A stretch of DNA of 47,060 nucleotides from Lingula anatina (lineage: Eukaryota; Brachiopoda; Lingulata; Lingulida; Lingulidae), in NCBI RefSeq assembly GCF_001039355.2, contig NW_019773793.1, positions 1-47,060 on the forward strand. Direction: 5' to 3'. Under the pieces are notes generated by a model. That model was not told the DNA's origin and made no database searches. It saw nothing but the letters and a program-made list of their open reading frames with translations. A program made the position numbers and the translations under genes. The first letter of the stretch is position 1. Each line of letters begins with the position of its first letter. This document shows positions 1 to 13,436 of this stretch, in pieces.

Positions 1-1824
1 ATTAACTTTCGTGTCCGCCCGGCTGACAGCTATTTAACGTGAACCCCTAGGGAGTTAGGTCGATCTAAAGTAGGTCGATCTAATCTATGGAAATGGGGTG
101 ATAGAAAATGATGTTACCCCCATCGAATATAATACAGCAGAATATCGAGGTGTATCACTCTAGAAACGTTAGTTTCTCAAGTATTACCAATTCACCTTCG
201 ATAAAAAACGAGGGCGACACTATTGTGCCGTGTGTACATGTAGTTGTCAAGTAACTATCACAAATACATGCATGCAAATGTACAAAGGATACCGAGAAAT
301 GTTTTTCAATTATTATTATTAAAACTTCACGTTTCTCAGAAAGAGTGGGCGATGTTCGAAGAAACTGAATTAAAATGTTCACCCTGCCTATGGGACTTGA
401 ACTCTAACTAATAGCGGATATAATGGTGTTCACACCATGGTACGTGCAAGAGAGATTTGACTTCTTTTCAATCCAGTGCACTTGCAAATCCTGATAATTT
501 AGATGAACAGTGCATCTAAGGGCGAATAAAGTTGTTTTTTGTTCTTTTCATTTCCACATACTTCTCCTGAACGCACGCGTGCTGATCAAAATGCACCACT
601 TTGTTCTGGAAAAGAGGGGGAATCTATTTCCCAACCATATGTACGTATGTACTGATTGCAATATGTAAATAGTTCATTGCTCCGCAGTGGGGGTAAGGGT
701 GATAGTTTTTCTTTTTATCTTATTTCGTTTGTCTACTTGTTTTGAAAAAATGTGTCAGTGTGTCCTCCCTTGTTACGTACAGTATAGACATGAACGCGGA
801 CAACAGAATTGAACGAAACCCTCTACCAATCAAGTGCCACTCTTTCGGGAAATCAACTTCTTTTTCCTAAATTACCAACGGAGTGCCCCGTGATATTTGT
901 AAATACAAATAATTAATTGTGACCTTTGAAAACGTGCTATATTCAAATACGGGACTTACAAATACGCAATGTTTATGTTTGGGTATGCTGACATTGCGTC
1001 TCGATCTTTAGAAACGATTCCTTTTCCAATTCCAAATTTCTTAGGCGTCTCGGTCATGCAACAAGTGTGCTCAAGCTCTCATATCGATCTATCAGTAGTC
1101 CTATGCTAGTTAATTCAGGATCTTAAACTCGCTTAAACAAATCGACAAGACCCCGTTATGTAGATAATCAATTTATACACCACACCAATAAATTTAACCA
1201 ATTACTTTATGTGTTCGAGTCACGTGTCTTACTTAAAGCTTTACCGGAAATTCAATTCGATTATAGCGACCTCTTTATTCCATTGATTTCACCCAAATCT
1301 CTTCAGAGTCCAATTCCACAAAACTCTTTAACCAATCCATAGACCCGTTTTAATTCATTCTTGATATATCTTAAACCCATTAAATTGATTTCATAAATGC
1401 TCAAGACCAAATAAATTTAGATTTTGCCAATAAGACCATTACATTACATTATACAGAAACTTTTTTCATATATTAGTTATTTCATAACCTGATGGCACTG
1501 TTACATCATAAATGGACAGCTTATATAGTGTCTGAATGTAAACAAGTAAGTAGGATTTTATGCATTAAACTCAGTTTCTTTCTTTCACACTATATTTTAT
1601 AACAACATTTTAAATAGTTTAACCAAAAAGTTGGAACTATTTCTATTTTGTACGGTAAACGCCTTTAAAGAAGAAGCTGTATATAAAACATAGTTCACAT
1701 TTTTGATTAAAAAAATACGCTACGGATCTTGTGCCAACATGGTTTGGGCATTTAATGTAGGGCAAAAGATAAGGGCGCCTGTTAGCGACAAGATTAATCT
1801 AATGAACGTATTCAGGAACACGAG
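1..1824. other. Non-coding stretch, no gene seen
   Basis: AT-rich DNA with only short reading frames that lack codon-like composition or splice context. A 13-bp word, TAGGTCGATCTAA, is repeated at 56-68 and 71-83. A related copy (TAGGTCGATCC) recurs near 3220. Nothing else can be supported. Confidence 0.6.
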
Positions 1825-2988
1825 CCTTATAGTCCAAGAAATTGGTGCAGAAAAAAGGGTGAATTGTGCGTTTTTTACCTACAAGCATGAAATTTGCCAC
1901 AGTTGTAGATAATGGAATTCTAAGCTTTTTTGGATATATGGGCATGTCTGAAAATTCCAGTATGGCCGCCAAATCCAATATGGCCGCCACAAATACTCTT
2001 TTAAATTAAAACATCTAATATATAGTCCTAAAATGGTTTAGAATATCATTTTATAGCTGGAAAATATCATGCTATGAATGAATTATCAATATCCGCTTCT
2101 ACAGGTGTATGGAATTCCAAAATGGCCTCCAAAAGTAAAATAAGCAGTTTACTTACGCAAAATATGCAGCAGTTTTGTAAAATCATCAAGCACTTACAAT
2201 TACAAGCATAAAAATTGGCAGAGTTATGTAGAACATGATTCTAAGCAACGTTGGATATAGGGGCATGTCTGAAAATTCTAATATGGCAACCAATTTCAAT
2301 ATTTCCCCCAAAATACCCTTTCAAGGTGAAAGTTATTTGTATAGTCTTTTATAAAAAAANATATCTTGGATAAGTAGAGTGCTTTTTACTATTGGCGGCC
2401 ATTTTGGATTTAATACACCTAAAAAAGCAAATATTGATTCTGAATTCATACTGTGGTGTTTTTTAACCTTTGTATGATATTTACGCCCTTAAAAGACTAT
2501 ATACTTGAAGTTTTAATTAGAAGCCGTATTTTTGGAGGCCATCTTGGATCTGAAGGCCATTTTTAAATTTTCGGATATGCCCATACATCCACACTTGCTC
2601 AGAATTTCATTTTCCACAAACCTGCCAAATTTTATGCTTGTAGTTTTAAGTGCTTGATGAATTCCCCATTCAAATGGATATCTTGAATATATGGTCTGCT
2701 TTTTTTACTTTTGGCGGCCATTTTGGATTTAATACACCTGAAGGATTCATACCATGGTGTTTTCTAACCTTTATATGATATTTTAAGTCATTAGAAGACT
2801 ATGTACTTGAAGTTTTAATTTGAAAAGGGATTTTGGTGACCATATTGGATTTGACGGCCATTTTGGAATTTTCAGACATGCCCATATATCCAAATTTGCT
2901 TAGAATTTTATTGTCCATAAGTGTGCCAAATTTCATGCTTGTAGGTAAAAAATGCACAATTTTTCACCAATTTCCTGGACTATTATGG
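1825..2988. repeat. Nested palindromic repeat (MITE-like), four related arms
   Basis: The left arm starting at about 1825 reads AGTCCAAGAAATTGGTG and continues with ACCTACAAGCATGAAATTTG and GGGCATGTCTGAAAATTCC. Its reverse complement, with scattered mismatches, is found at about 2760-2988. Between the two lies a second pair of related arms, one near 2130-2340 in the same orientation as the left arm and one near 2440-2680 inverted. Words such as GGCGGCCATTTTGGAT and TTCATGCTTGTAG occur in several arms. The layout is two plus-oriented copies followed by two minus-oriented copies of a unit of about 250 bp. This fits a foldback or MITE-type element that inserted into or duplicated itself. Short reading frames inside it are arm sequence, not genes. 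Confidence 0.8.
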
Positions 2989-5900
2989 TATTTACTGATG
3001 GACAACAAGTGACATGAAATCCCTCACCCGCCCCAGATTATTCCGCCTACAGGTGATGCAGACATTTCTGTAATTAATCGCCTAATTATAGCTTATATTA
3101 TTTGAGCATTTTTCAAAAAATGCGTACACTTTTCAAATAAAAGTACGTGAATACAAGCCTTGTCTGGACTTTGAACACACAGACTGATAGAGAAATTAGG
3201 TGCGAGTCAGGCTCGCAAGTAGGTCGATCCTATTCTTTGCTGGTGTTGACGCTTTTTTTGGCTAGCCATTGCAGATGCCTGTGGGTTAATAATGATAATG
3301 TCGAAAGGTAATTTTAGTTCACTGTATCCTTTCATACCATAATAAGCATTAAATTGGGCTATTATATTTTTCTATATCTCTGAATAAAGCCAAATTGGAT
3401 CAGCTATAGATACTAACTACCAATGCGAATAAAAATGTTTCCTTTTTTAACAGAAATGGATCGTTGACCCTGAATAGCTGAGAACTTAATTCCTTTTGGT
3501 CATTTTGGTATATCTTTCTTAATCTTGGTGCAGTTTATTGGAAAACATGTTATTACGGAGATACCTCAATATTATACTTGGTTTCTGCAAATTAAAGGTA
3601 TTTTATCCCGGATTTTGGCACAAAGTTCAATTTTCCCCGAAAAAAAAGGGAATTTTCTATTATTCACGAACCATTTCTTGACCACTTGGATTCTTGGACA
3701 CTTGTTTTGCGCATTTTGTAGTTAAATGCTTCAGTTCTAATTGACTCATTTAGACCGCCATGCTTTTCTCATATTTCAGAAAGAAATATTTACATCACTT
3801 TAATTTGAGGGGGTTTATTATGTCAAAAGTCTGAATTTGCGTAAGATAAACAGCTTTGCAGGTTGTTTAGAGACAAGTATGACTGGCGGACATTTTAAAC
3901 GCATACAGTTACCTTAGTGTACCTTATATTAAAACTTTTAATATTTTATCTTCACTTAACATTTATGTATGCTGTCACTTGGGGCACAGAAAAAAAACAG
4001 ATGCATGTACCATGGCGTATATTTTTCAGTCAATATTATTGACATATAAAATACAAATCCCAAAATAAAAATTTTGGTTTAAAAAGAGACGACAAGTAAT
4101 GGATCAAACCTACACCTGCACCAGATGTATATTAATCACAGATAAAAGGAAAAGTAAGGTCCTTAGTACAGATAAGCAAATATACATGTAAAACAAGGGG
4201 CCATCAAAAACGCTTTATGTGATGTTGCAAAACTGGTAGCGGAGCTTGACACACTGTATGTGAACTTCCTTTGATGTGAAAAGCCCCTTTCCAACTTTCC
4301 GATCATATAGCATTAATTCTTCAACCAGGGCGATGCTTGCGCTTCCTTTCTACGACCACATCGATGCCAATTTTGTGGTCGCAGAAAGGACGTAGAAAGG
4401 ACGCCATCCAGTGTAAAGGGGGGGGGGGGGGGTTATGTGGTCTCAGTACAGTAGGTCAACTAAAATTCAACTGACATACATGAACCTATAGACACTTTAG
4501 TTTGCAAGAGAAGCAAGCAAGACCCCCGCCATAACAAACGCTGTGTTGGGTTCAGTATGTGGAACTTTATTTAACATCATCTCGATGGTGCATGGTGGAA
4601 TTTGGATGACGTTTATTCGCCAAAAGAATTACGTTATATTGATCAAGGTTTTTCGTTGTATACAGATGCGCTTTAAGGAAGCTTGATGCATTAAAAACAA
4701 AATTGCTGCTATCTTTCGACGCTTTTTCTACAGGTCAAAGGGAACGACACTCTATTTAAATATAAATATTTCCTCGTTTAAATTTTTATCAAAGGAATTA
4801 ATTAATGCCATAAAACATTTAAACGTATTTTACTTCTAAATAACAAGATGACGTCCTTTTATATGCTACATTTCCTTTACTTACATCTTTCTTAATCAAC
4901 TAGATAGAGCTTCTTCAGACCTACAGACAACTAAACGCCAGATGACAAGATAAAATTGCCATCTAATGTCCATTCGTATTTCACCTCTGGTATTTTCCTA
5001 CTTTCCCGACAGAATTGTTTTATAGACGACGTCTAAATGCTAAAGACTGTTGCCTACTTACAGCATTAGAGCTGATAGACTAGTTAACGAACAGCTGTCT
5101 TGATGTGAGTTGCCTAAAGTTCAACTGAAACAGCTTTGCTCACAGCTTCACTGCAAAAGTAAGAATCATATGTAAACGTACTGGTAAACGGGACTCCACA
5201 TGCATATTGCAATTTCTGTCCTGTGTTTCATCGGTGTTTATTCTTTACCCTGACAATGAACCCGTGATGATATCCACGCAGGACCATTAAATATCTCTTT
5301 GGTCTTCATCTTCATTAATATTAACGTATGTATACAGGAATACAGAAATGGTTTAAATTGAGAGGGTATAGTCCCAATATCCATAAAGCGAAAATGTTGC
5401 AATGTTGGCCTTCATAGAAAAACACCTTTTTTATACAAATTATCGATTTATCATTGCTTATATCGTTCTATACGCTTTTGTGAGATAAAGATTTCAGAAT
5501 TGCCAACATAGCTCATGGGGAACCATCCGTTGCAATCGTATGTATATTACAAAACGAAATGCGCTTCATACTTGAATGAAATGCTTTGTTATTTTATCGA
5601 TAAAAATTGTCTCTTTTACGTACATCATGCAATAAAAGCTTTTGTATTTGTTTTAATTTTATATCGAAGGATGCAAGCGAATTTTTATTTAGATCTTCAG
5701 GCACTTGTAAGTGAGGCACAGGTGCTACCAGTAGCAATAATAAGTAATACGCAATGCACTGAAGCGTTTTGAAACAAGCGCCATCCATAATGTTTTGTAT
5801 CAGTATGCCTGTAGGTTGCCCAAAGCTGACACTGATAAAGTACTGGGACATTTTTCTCAGAGCAATCGATGTCGATTGCACTTCTCTATAAAACATACAT

Positions 5901-6932
5901 TCTGACAACATGACAGGAATAAAGGACGTTGACAACAAGGCACGCATTTATACAGATCATTGAGTTTTTGTAACAATATTTGTATTTGAAGACAAGGATA
6001 GTTCGGTTTGTCATTGGTAATCCGCTGAGGCGTGATCAATACTTTGTTGTCTTGCAGTGGAAATGGGAGTCAATAGAAACCTGAAGGGAAGGTTAGATAA
6101 TGTTTGCTACCAAAATAGGCAATGTATCACTAGAAAAATGAACACACTTCGTTATTATTCACATTCTTTTCTGTCAATGGACTCTCTATATATTGCTGAT
6201 TCTCCGTGGACAGTCGTTTTTAATGATACCGTATTCATTCTAAACTTTTTCGTTGACAAACACTTATTGACAAACACAGTAATACAATAATACAATGGCT
6301 GGGCTTTATGTAAATTGTCTGAGTTTTTTTAACAGCTAGACTATACTAGTGAATTGGCCAAGGTACGTTTGATAGCGGAACCATATACCTTACATTAAAT
6401 ATGCCGGCATGTCAAGGCAATTAGTTTGACTTGAAACATCCACAATTCAAAGAGCTTTTTTAAGTAATTTGTCTCGGCAAGACGTCAAAATCACAAGAAA
6501 CAATTGGACATGCTCTCATCGAAGCTTGACATTAACCATATGGTTCTATTGTAACAAACGGTTTGGTGCCGATCACATATAGGGTCGAGTTTTTACACAG
6601 ATCGACGTGCTCGGTCTCATAGCTGCTATATTTTGTATGTTTTAGCAGCATTTATAAAAAGCTAAGAGGCGTGTGCTGTTGCTGTGATATCAAGTAATGA
6701 ACTCTATTTCCAGTCACTGGACTAAACTTCACAGAAATTAAAGCTTTATTGTGTTAGCACTCGGTCTTGAAGTAATACGTTGCGCCTCCGGGGCTAATTT
6801 CTACGCATCGTCATTCTGAATTGCATTCCAGAACAAAGGCATGCTTACGGAAGCCAGCAAAAGACATAGTGCGTTCGCTTCTATTTATTCGTCCATCTGT
6901 CTGTCTGCCTATCTACTCATCTCTTTTTGTCA
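2989..6932. other. Non-coding stretch with a small hairpin and a poly-G run
   Basis: No gene is supported. A short hairpin (GCGAGTC-AG-GCTCGC-like) lies near 3203-3217. A stronger one lies at 4344-4389, where CCTTTCTACGACCACA pairs with TGTGGTCGCAGAAAGG (one mismatch, 14-nt loop). A run of G follows at about 4418-4432. The reading frames at 5515-5947 overlap on both strands and show no domain or splice context. Confidence 0.5.

Positions 6933-6970
<38 letters not shown>
6933..6970. repeat. (ATCT)n microsatellite
   Basis: About nine uninterrupted ATCT units are followed by degenerate TTTATCT-like units to about 7010. The Ile/Tyr/Leu/Ser-rich translations across it are artefacts of the repeat. 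Confidence 0.95.
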
Positions 6971-9900
6971 TTGCTTATCTATGTGCTTATTTATTTATCT
7001 ATTTATTTTTCATTCATTTCTCCTTCATTATCATCATTATTACCATGGGTACTTTTATCAATAATATTATTATTATCATCGTAACTATTATCCTATATAG
7101 TTTAGAAACGAACCAAGAACGGATTCCCACACCTGTGTCATTAATGAACCAAGGCAAGTTAAAGACGTCCCACGCAGCCTCAGCCAATCAAAATCTCCTA
7201 TCGCCACTTGATGAATGGCCACTGCAAACCAATGCTAACTGCCTCCTGTCTCACTAGACCTGATGCTATACTGTGCCTATACTCCGTCGCACTTCCCGGG
7301 GCTTTTGTTTTACGATTTTTATTTACCACCGAGAGGCTTTCATAACGCCGAAAACATTAATCACATCTGCGGCTATGCCTTTTGTTGATCAATACGTTCT
7401 CTGTTCAAAAGTGAGCACTCTATCTATCATGTCCGATCCCCCGGAGGCGCCTGCACGTAAAAGTTGTCAAAAGACAATCGGCTAAGGAATTATACTCCTT
7501 CTGATATAAATCACACTAAAGGCAGTCCGGGCGCAAGATCCAACTTAAAGCGACGTCCGTTAATGATAAATGGACTCGGAGGATAAAATTCGCATTAAAG
7601 CAGATTTGACGGACTCCCATGGCTATTTTGGACCATTACCGGCAGTATATTAGGAACACGTTATAACCACACGTAGGTGTCCTGGCAACAAACAAACCTC
7701 TCAATTGCAAGTAACTATTACGTCAAAGCTGTTGGTTCTTTTCTTGTTATGAAAATAGGAAGTGTTCGTTGGTATCTATTGTACATTTTTTTCTCATGGA
7801 AAACCTTGACAAGGGTTTTCATAAATGAATGCGGGGCAGACAACATAACTGACATTACGAAGCAAACAGAGACAGTAAAAGAAATGACATATCTAATGGA
7901 CTTATTTCTTATCTGTTTTTGAGCAAAAGCCAAGTTTTGTGAACATTTGACTTCACAAAGTTATCTTCGTCAAAGCATATATAATCAAAGAATCTCTATT
8001 TATTAATCTTTGACATTGAATGTAACGAATTATTTTAATATATCAAGAAATACCGATGCAAGGTCGTCACTAATATAATTCAAATTTAAAGTACCACAGA
8101 AGCCGATGAGGCTTAATTGATGAAACCGTTTTCCAGTCACGGTTCACTCAAACACACTTGAACATCATTAACAAATTCACTGCGTTTAGCAGTCAACGCC
8201 ACTTGCCGTAAACCAATCACCTTAATGTTAAAGAATCAGAATGCTGCCAAAGATTAGATTAACTGAAGCACAATCGTGAATAGGCATATTTGAACGCCAA
8301 TGCAGATAACCGTTGTTTTTCAGAAACATGTGGTTACGGCATTGCTTAAGTTCTTAGCAGGAAAAGAGTAGGCCTATCGGGAAACGAAAAAGACATCATT
8401 GACGAAATAAAATATAGAATTCGAGTAACTTTGGAAACCTTTTTAATGACATGTGCAACTTTTGATACAAACACCACTTTGGGTTTGTTAGACTGAAGTG
8501 CGCGTCACTTTTGTATTGCTTGTTTTCGAATACCTCTGAACGTTTTTTTTTTTTTTTTGCCTTTTCCTCGGTATTTTTCGAAGGTCGTATAACAGCAATT
8601 CACACCGATGCCATAAATCACTGGCCACTTGGCATAACTTAGAAATAACTCGTCGGTCTTTTCTTTTTTCTTTTTGCCTGACAAACACGAACACAGAATA
8701 CCAAAAAATATTACTCACCATACGTAAGATAGAATAACTGGGCATATAATATATTTTCCTCTTTGGTGCAGAATTGATTCAAAGGTCTATTATCCAATTT
8801 CACGCATTTCTTTTCATACATCGCACGATACGAAGGATTCAAGTGTACGCCCCAGATCGTGACAAATTGTGACAACACATCCCATAGTGTTACCAATCCA
8901 TTATTTGTTTTTTTTACACCACGACTAAAACTTCCTTAGTTCAGTCAGTTAATTGAATTATCTTCTTTCTTCCATCTGAAACATGCCCCCTCTGACGTGC
9001 GATAATATTACACCACCTTCCTGCAGGTTACGGCAATATACAACCTACGTCTTGGTTTTCACCGAGACCTGTTGACACGGAGATGCACCTTCACTCCTAC
9101 TCTGATTAAAACGATATCGAACTGGTGGAGGATCTAGGGTTACAGGCCTGTTGTTCGAGAGCCTTTGCTGTTTTTATAATTAATGAACTTCGATTGAAAA
9201 AGCACTCAATCTAGATTCATCTTAATCTTCCAGGGTCTTCAGTATTTGAATAATGTTAAAATGATACGCTCTTGCTGTGAAAGATACTCCGCAACCCCCT
9301 GTGTCGAAAGTGATTGAAGGGCAGACATGGTTACAAGCGGGGTTTGTTCAATCTTCCATTTAATATCGTTTTTGCGTTTTTACGCTTTTGCCATCTTTTA
9401 CTCCTTGACTCCGTCTTGGTCATCTGCATATGCTCATCTATGAAGCACATGTAGGCGCAAATAAATCAATTAAATGGAGGTGGCGTTATTTTACAAAGAT
9501 GCAATTCGTGTCTGTGTACAGGCACAGTAACAATATGTATTATCAGTATGAAGGGAGGGTACGGAAATAAAAAAATGAAGTATATCTGAATCATAGTGCA
9601 TTTTATGTACGGATTATAGACAATTACCAACATTCTCACATGCGTTCGCATTAGCGCACACCCACGCACACACAATGCACACACCGCGCACATACATAGA
9701 ATACAAAATAAATCTCATTACTCCTGTACACTTACCAACTCCGATTTCAGACTGGGAAAAGGATCGCGTTAAATGCATGTACTTTTTTACTAACATTTCT
9801 GCCCACCAATCCTAAGAAAAATTTATGGAATGAGAAGAAAAATATGCAGTGGGCCTGCAGATACACTAGTGTTAGTGCATCGTGCTCAGTACCGTGGAGA

Positions 9901-12393
9901 CCCGATGTTATTTCACGTTTCATTGGAAAAATTATTCCCTTCGTAATGGGGTCGAGAGACCTTTAATGAAAACGAAATTCAAACGCCGAGATTTGATATC
10001 GATTGGCGAAATGTAGATGATGGCGCGGACTTCATTTTGTAAAAGATAATGTCAAAACATCTCTCCGTACTAGCTAGATGTTTTAAAGAAAACAGGTGGT
10101 GGTGATAACAGACAAACGGTGTGTTGTGGAGAAAAATTGACCAGTTTGCCAAATAGTTAATTAATCATAAAGCGACGGATTTGGGGACATCCACAACCTA
10201 ATGTACGTCATCAATAAATCTAAAAATCGAATCACTCACAGAGAACTCTCGAAGAATTATATCAATTAATTGGCTGATCAATCAACCCACAGGGATAATG
10301 AATCGGATTAACGATATGCTACCAATCCGTATTTAGAAGTTTGATTCAGGATGGGTTATTCGAATACAGTTTGAAATTATCAGAATATTCATTTTGTCTT
10401 GGAACCATGCACTGTGTGCACGTGATTGGAGCTCTCGGGGTAATAATCCGATCTTAATAGCAGAGCATTTCCCTTATTAGTGTAACCATTATACACGTGA
10501 TTGTGAAACAATATTCGTTGCACCATCGAATGGTTTTGATGCAGTAAATGGGCGGCAGACCTGGCGTTATATTGGATCATATTCATCTATTCTGATGTAG
10601 GGACACATTAAAAGGCACTCTACACGCGTTTGAAGATGCCCCACGGGAATATTTATATCTTTCAAAGCTCTTTATATTTCCCAATTCAGACCTCAAAGAC
10701 GATAAAACCTCTTTAATAAAACTTTATCTGAAGCGTACCTAGTGACTTTATTGTTTTCGTAGCCTTCTCGGATGGTCATGACAGCTACCAGCGTCTGTAT
10801 CATACTCGACACTGAATCATTTTCTTGTATTATAAGGTGAAAAGTAGGCCATGCTCTTGAAGGACATGAAAGCAGATGTCCTCCTTAATGCCTAGCCAGT
10901 CATTAAGAAATAAATTACTTAATTAAAAAATGAATTAAACGTCGAATCCAAGTGCAGGGATGACTTGAGCCATTAGTAATGAGAAGGAGAGTGTGCACCT
11001 TTTTTCCCCTAGTAAAATTCGTTTTGGTGGAAATATCGCGTATATATTACCTTTTAGCTGCTACAACTACTAGAAGTAGTGTCACGTATCTACCATTTCT
11101 TTTTAACAACTGTTTACCACAATCAACTGTTGGTACTTTTTGATAACATGAATGCGCAAGTAGAAATTTTAAGCGCACAATTAATACCATGGATTAATTT
11201 CTTGTTTCTCATCAATTATTTTATATGAACAAGAACATACTTCTACGGTAGTCTTCACTAGCGTTAACCCAACGATATGCACTTATTGATCTAACGTTAA
11301 TTACTTACAAGATTCATGCAACTTACATTTTCTGAAGTCTGTAAGACCAAATACTTCTCACGCATAAGAATACTACGTTTCAAAAATGTTGATGTTGATT
11401 CTTTTTTTTCCCTTTATGCTCTTGCAGTCATATTTATAGCTTTATGAAAACAGATACCGCACACCTCTACGATGTGGGAAAACTCAACCGTTAAAACCGA
11501 ACCTCGGGGTAGCTTTTCAAGTACAAACCGAAGCACTATTCTGAGGGGGTCAATTCGTATGTCAATTAAAAGGCGATAATCATCTAATGTGGATCTAGTG
11601 CATGGCGTGTTATGTGTGAACTCACTGTCACCGGAGCAGTAAGGTTTAATTATTACATATGCAGCGCCCACGTACCTCATATGCAAGATATATTTTTTTT
11701 CATAGAGCTAGCAGCTTTGCAAGCTTCACGTGTTCAAAACTGAGTTTTAACACTGCGCACGCGTATTTTCGCCTAGCTGACAGGCACACTAAACCATCAG
11801 CATCATAAAATGTCGAAAACGCACACAACGCGCACACGTATTTTGCACGTGATTCGACCCTCAATGCGTCAATTCTAAGCTGCTTTGCTTGATAAGCTAT
11901 TTATACAGACTCAAAGATGCACTAATTGTAATCATTAACACTAAATAACCATTGACGTATGTATGTTTCAAAGAAGGAAATGAATGAACACAAGAGAAGT
12001 GAATAAAACTGATTATAAAGGACAAAGAAAAGAAGGGAGATCAGCATGGGATAATTTTACTTAAGATGAATATTCATTACTTTAGGTACTGTCGCCTGGT
12101 CTCCGTTTTCTAAAAAAAAATCCTTAAGGCGAAGGCCGTGTGGCCATGTGGATGTCCATGAGAGTGCTGTAACAGTGTTCCTGATAGAGTAAGATGTGTG
12201 CATGCGACCACGTAACGTACGTTAATTGATAACAAAGATGTTAGCCACTGGAACTTGTTTTGTGTGTGTTTGTGAAGCTTTGACCAGATGTCAAAGCAGA
12301 AGTCCAAGCTAATCAATGTTATATATGCCTAAAAACAGAAATACCCATGACATAGCCGAGATATAACTACATTTGTAAGATTCATTATCAAGT
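6971..12393. other. Non-coding stretch, no gene seen
   Basis: AT-rich sequence with a poly-T tract near 8546-8560 and CA-rich stretches near 9655-9700. The reading frames are short, overlap on both strands and show no recognisable domain. Confidence 0.5.
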
Positions 12394-12723
12394 TTGAATA
12401 CATCATTTCCAGACGTCTGGCTAAACCATGCTGTCATGTACGTGCACCATAAACTGACGGGTCCAAACGGCAGCTTATGCAATAAAATCCGGTTAACATA
12501 TTTAAATATATTTCCTGAAAAAATGATCAAAGAGAACGCATCGAAGGTGAACTTCATCTGGAAGTCGCACGGGACGTCTGTTGTGTTCAATGATGTGAGA
12601 CACGGTAGGACATACATGTATAATAAAGATGAAAGAACGGATATACATGTACTAATCGGAAACCAGCTTTCAATGCCCTCCTTTCTAAAACATGCAGATA
12701 ACGGATTAATATCATATTCATGA
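12394..12723 (+). CDS. Orphan open frame, possible exon (unrecognised)
   Basis: An open frame of 109 codons contains a good splice-acceptor-like sequence (ATCATTTCCAG) just before GACGTCTGG. The region after it is a soluble-looking mix of residues, including the word WKSHGTSVVFND. The opposite strand is also open over 147 codons, so openness alone is weak evidence. No domain was recognised and no partner exons were found. It could be a stray exon, a decayed gene or chance. Confidence 0.15.
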   Translation: MNTSFPDVWLNHAVMYVHHKLTGPNGSLCNKIRLTYLNIFPEKMIKENASKVNFIWKSHGTSVVFNDVRHGRTYMYNKDERTDIHVLIGNQLSMPSFLKHADNGLISYS

Positions 12724-12892
12724 TATCTGGATTTGTTTGATAGGAAAAACAAAAAGGTATTGAAAAAGTAATCGACGTGGGGAGCTTTGTGATTATTGAA
12801 ATGGCGGCACTACAGTTCACAGACCATGTGACACAGTAGAGATCACTCGACGATATTCCGCTACCTTACATCTTCTGCCGGTTGCCAGTGAC

Positions 12893-13149
12893 CAGTGGCG
12901 GATTTAGAGGGGTCCTGATCACCCCTTCGATTCTGAAAAAAAAAATCACACCAATGGTCCCCTCTTGAAATTATAATTTTGACTAGCTGAATCATAGTTT
13001 TAAACCATTCTAAATGGCACCGTTCGCTCTCTAAAATACCAAATTTTCAGGGCCCTAAGGCGGGCCCCGAACCCCACGCCAAGGGGGGGGGGGGTCGGCT
13101 TCGCATCCCTGGACCCCCCCCCCTTCAAATAAATCTGGATCCGCCCTTG
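12893..13149. mobile_element. Short non-autonomous DNA element (MITE-like)
   Basis: The left end CAGTGGCGGATTTAGA matches, inverted and imperfectly, the right end TCTGGATCCGCCCTTG. Between them is a G-run/C-run pair (about 13083-13095 and 13113-13123) that would also fold. CAGTGGCGGAT-type ends are common on hAT-like non-autonomous elements in marine animals. No clear 8-bp target duplication was seen, so the superfamily is only a guess. It has no coding capacity. Confidence 0.6.
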
Positions 13150-13286
13150 GTAATCATTTTAAACACCTAACGGGAACATAAATCATCACTTTCCTCTGGC
13201 AGGGAGCCCTGTATAGTTTATTACAGAATTGAATAAATTCCAATTTTCGGCTTTAATTCTTCTGTGGCAACGGTGCGAGACAGAGC

Positions 13287-13436
13287 TGGGCCCGTGACTC
13301 GAAAGCATCGCGTATTGCGAACAGCGATATCACACAGAGGCTACAATGTATTATATGGGGCGAGTATGAGCGAGTTATGGAATCGAGACGCTTGTGCTCG
13401 GTCGCAATGCGCGATGCTTTCGAGTTACGAGGCCCT
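13287..13436. repeat. Foldback: 34-35-nt inverted arms around an 81-nt loop
   Basis: The left arm (13287-13320) contains GACTCGAAAGCATCGCG. The right arm (13402-13436) carries its reverse complement with two substitutions and one single-base gap, extending out to GGGCC/GGCCC. The GC- and CpG-rich arms stand out from the AT-rich surroundings. Open frames crossing it on both strands are likely by-products. Confidence 0.75.

Noticed and set aside
5515-5947. Open frames on both strands
   Set aside because: They overlap each other, have no domain, and no splice partners were found.
6821-7257. Two long overlapping plus-strand frames rich in Ile, Tyr, Leu and Ser
   Set aside because: They are translations of the (ATCT)n microsatellite and its degenerate flanks.
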